Position numbers and translations under genes: made by a program. The notes under the pieces are model-generated. The model had not been told where the DNA came from. It did not search any database and worked only from the letters and a program-made list of their open reading frames with translations. From the NCBI GenBank assembly GCA_947625765.1, contig CANQPP010000014.1, positions 1 through 50,920 of the forward strand: a stretch of DNA of 50,920 bases. The letters are read 5' to 3'. The stretch comes from an uncultured Clostridia bacterium. Its GTDB lineage: Bacteria > Bacillota > Clostridia > Christensenellales > UBA1750. This document shows, piece by piece, positions 49,938 through 50,920 of the stretch (positions within the stretch are counted from its first letter, which is position 1; the number at the start of each line of letters is the position of its first letter).

Positions 49938-50858
49938 ATGGCACAGGTCAGCGTCAACAAGCGCGGAGAGGTGAAGAACCCCAAGGCCAACCGCATCCGC
50001 AGGTTCGGCGTGGCGGACTTCCTCATCACGCTCTTTATGACCATCTTCGGCTTGAGCATTCTGTATCCGTTCTATAACGTCATCCTGATCTCCATCGTGC
50101 CCAATACGGTGTACCTTCGCTACCAGGGCCTGATGCTCATCCCGCCCAAGGTCACCTTCGACGCCTACGAGTTCACGTTCAAGTCCTCCCTGATCTGGAC
50201 GGGCTACCGCAACTCCATCTTCGTCACCTTCTTTGGCACGATCTACAACATGCTGCTGACGGTCCTGACCGCCTACGCCCTCATAAAGCCCATCCCGGGC
50301 CTCAAGGGCATCAAGTTCTACATGGTCTTCACCATGTACTTCTCCGGCGGCATGATCCCCTACTACCTGCTGATCAAGGATATCCATCTGACCAACACCC
50401 TGTGGGTCATGATCCTGCCGATGGGCCTGAACCTCATGTACATGCTCATCATCTCCAACTACTTTAAGTCCCTGCCGCCCTCCCTGGAGGAGTCGGCCAA
50501 GATCGACGGCGCGGGGGATTTCACGATCCTTGTGCGCATCATACTGCCGCTGTCCCTGCCGCTGCTGGCCACATTCACGCTGTACTACGCGGTGGAGCGC
50601 TGGAACGAGTGGTATCACGCCATGCTGTTCTGTAAGTCCATCGACCAATGGCCGCTGCAGAACGTATTGCGCACCATCATCAACGACATCCAGCAGATGG
50701 CTTCCCAGAACATCCCCGGCCAGGAAAGGCCGGACGTGCAGGGCGATTCCATCAAGATGAGCTCCATCATCGTGTCCATGGTGCCCATGATGTGCCTCTA
50801 CCCCTTCCTGCAGCGCTACTTCCTGTCCGGCCTGACCCTGGGCGCGGTCAAGGAGTAA
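49938..50858 (+). CDS. Carbohydrate ABC transporter permease, YtcP/MalG type
   Basis: 306 residues with AAGGAGGT just before the ATG. Six membrane segments. Features of the YtcP subgroup: DFLITLFMTIFGLSILYPFYNVILIS, YFSGGMIPYYLLIKDIHLTNTLWVMILP, and the EAA loop EESAKIDGAGDFTILVRIILPLSLP near 186. It pairs with the LplB-type permease in one importer. The C-terminal PMMCLYPFLQRYFLSGLTLGAVKE is the normal ending. The next gene, just outside the window, is probably the solute-binding lipoprotein. Confidence 0.93.
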   Translation: MAQVSVNKRGEVKNPKANRIRRFGVADFLITLFMTIFGLSILYPFYNVILISIVPNTVYLRYQGLMLIPPKVTFDAYEFTFKSSLIWTGYRNSIFVTFFGTIYNMLLTVLTAYALIKPIPGLKGIKFYMVFTMYFSGGMIPYYLLIKDIHLTNTLWVMILPMGLNLMYMLIISNYFKSLPPSLEESAKIDGAGDFTILVRIILPLSLPLLATFTLYYAVERWNEWYHAMLFCKSIDQWPLQNVLRTIINDIQQMASQNIPGQERPDVQGDSIKMSSIIVSMVPMMCLYPFLQRYFLSGLTLGAVKE

Positions 50859-50881
50859 AAGCCTTAAATCCGTTCCCCTTG

Positions 50882-50905
50882 GCGGGGGAATACGCCCCCG
50901 CTTTT
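50882..50905 (+). terminator. Hairpin after the YtcP-type permease gene
   Basis: GCGGGGG and CCCCCGC flank a short loop, followed by TTTT. It lies within the operon and may attenuate or separate the next gene. Confidence 0.6.
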
Positions 50906-50912
50906 CAATAAC

Positions 50913-50920
50913 GAGAGGAG
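50913..50920 (+). promoter_or_regulatory. Ribosome binding site of the next gene, at the window edge
   Basis: GAGAGGAG closes the window, so a coding region starts within the next ten or so bases outside it. Confidence 0.6.

Noticed and set aside
48909-50648. 579-codon minus-strand frame opposite the sugar permeases
   Set aside because: Asp/Gly/His/Val-rich antisense translation of two well-supported permease genes.

Overview
The window comes from a GC-rich bacterium (clearly above 60% GC by eye). I infer a member of the Bacillota, most likely class Clostridia. Supporting signs are the rpsF-ssb-rpsR operon, HPr kinase, a SpoIID/LytB-domain protein, Gram-positive lipoboxes, a sortase-like C-terminal anchor, a yybP-ykoY manganese riboswitch, LplB/YtcP-type sugar permeases and many strong AGGAGG ribosome binding sites. 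This is inference from gene content; there is no 16S or tRNA gene to settle it. I found no phage, insertion sequence or CRISPR array.

Layout. 1-4400 (minus): a tight four-gene redox operon (2-hydroxyacid dehydrogenase, FAD flavoprotein, SDR, Old Yellow Enzyme family). 4581-6391: small membrane exporter, then divergent low-molecular-weight tyrosine phosphatase and TtcA. 6593-8435 (minus): an AT-rich DUF2188 gene and murA. 8770-9804: a PTS IIC protein followed by a run of related hairpins. 10251-19191 (minus): hisC coupled to a lipoprotein that looks like a dead M3 peptidase, a large transglutaminase-domain surface protein, a SpoIID-like lipoprotein and an MFS transporter. 19533-25710 (plus): MacAB-like efflux operon, Nudix hydrolase, FMN hydroxyacid oxidase, malic enzyme. 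25821-29746 (minus): VanZ-like protein, GNAT, mntP under a manganese riboswitch, and a repeat surface protein. 30156-35790 (plus): lactate dehydrogenase, COG0701 permease, NfeD, hprK, glucokinase, S51-like peptidase.

35996-45100 is the most distinctive region. An AraC regulator sits between a minus-strand pair (four-carbon acid-sugar kinase plus PdxA2-like dehydrogenase, a combination known for degrading threonate-type C4 acids) and a six-gene plus-strand operon (quinone-reductase-like MDR, Gfo/Idh/MocA, second MDR, type I dehydroquinase-like protein, MBL hydrolase, NAD-epimerase-like protein). The divergent promoters overlap. It reads as a catabolic locus for an unidentified sugar-acid- or cyclitol-like compound, with the C4 branch as a possible lower pathway.

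45220-48375 (minus) holds rpsF-ssb-rpsR, an endonuclease/exonuclease/phosphatase-fold protein and a signal-less LysM protein. 48376-50920 (plus) is a long AT-rich regulatory region and two sugar ABC permeases. Their promoter has a run of eight G in the -35/-10 spacer, a possible phase-variation switch.

Several promoters are nested inside terminator hairpins or start codons, which suggests very compact regulatory DNA.
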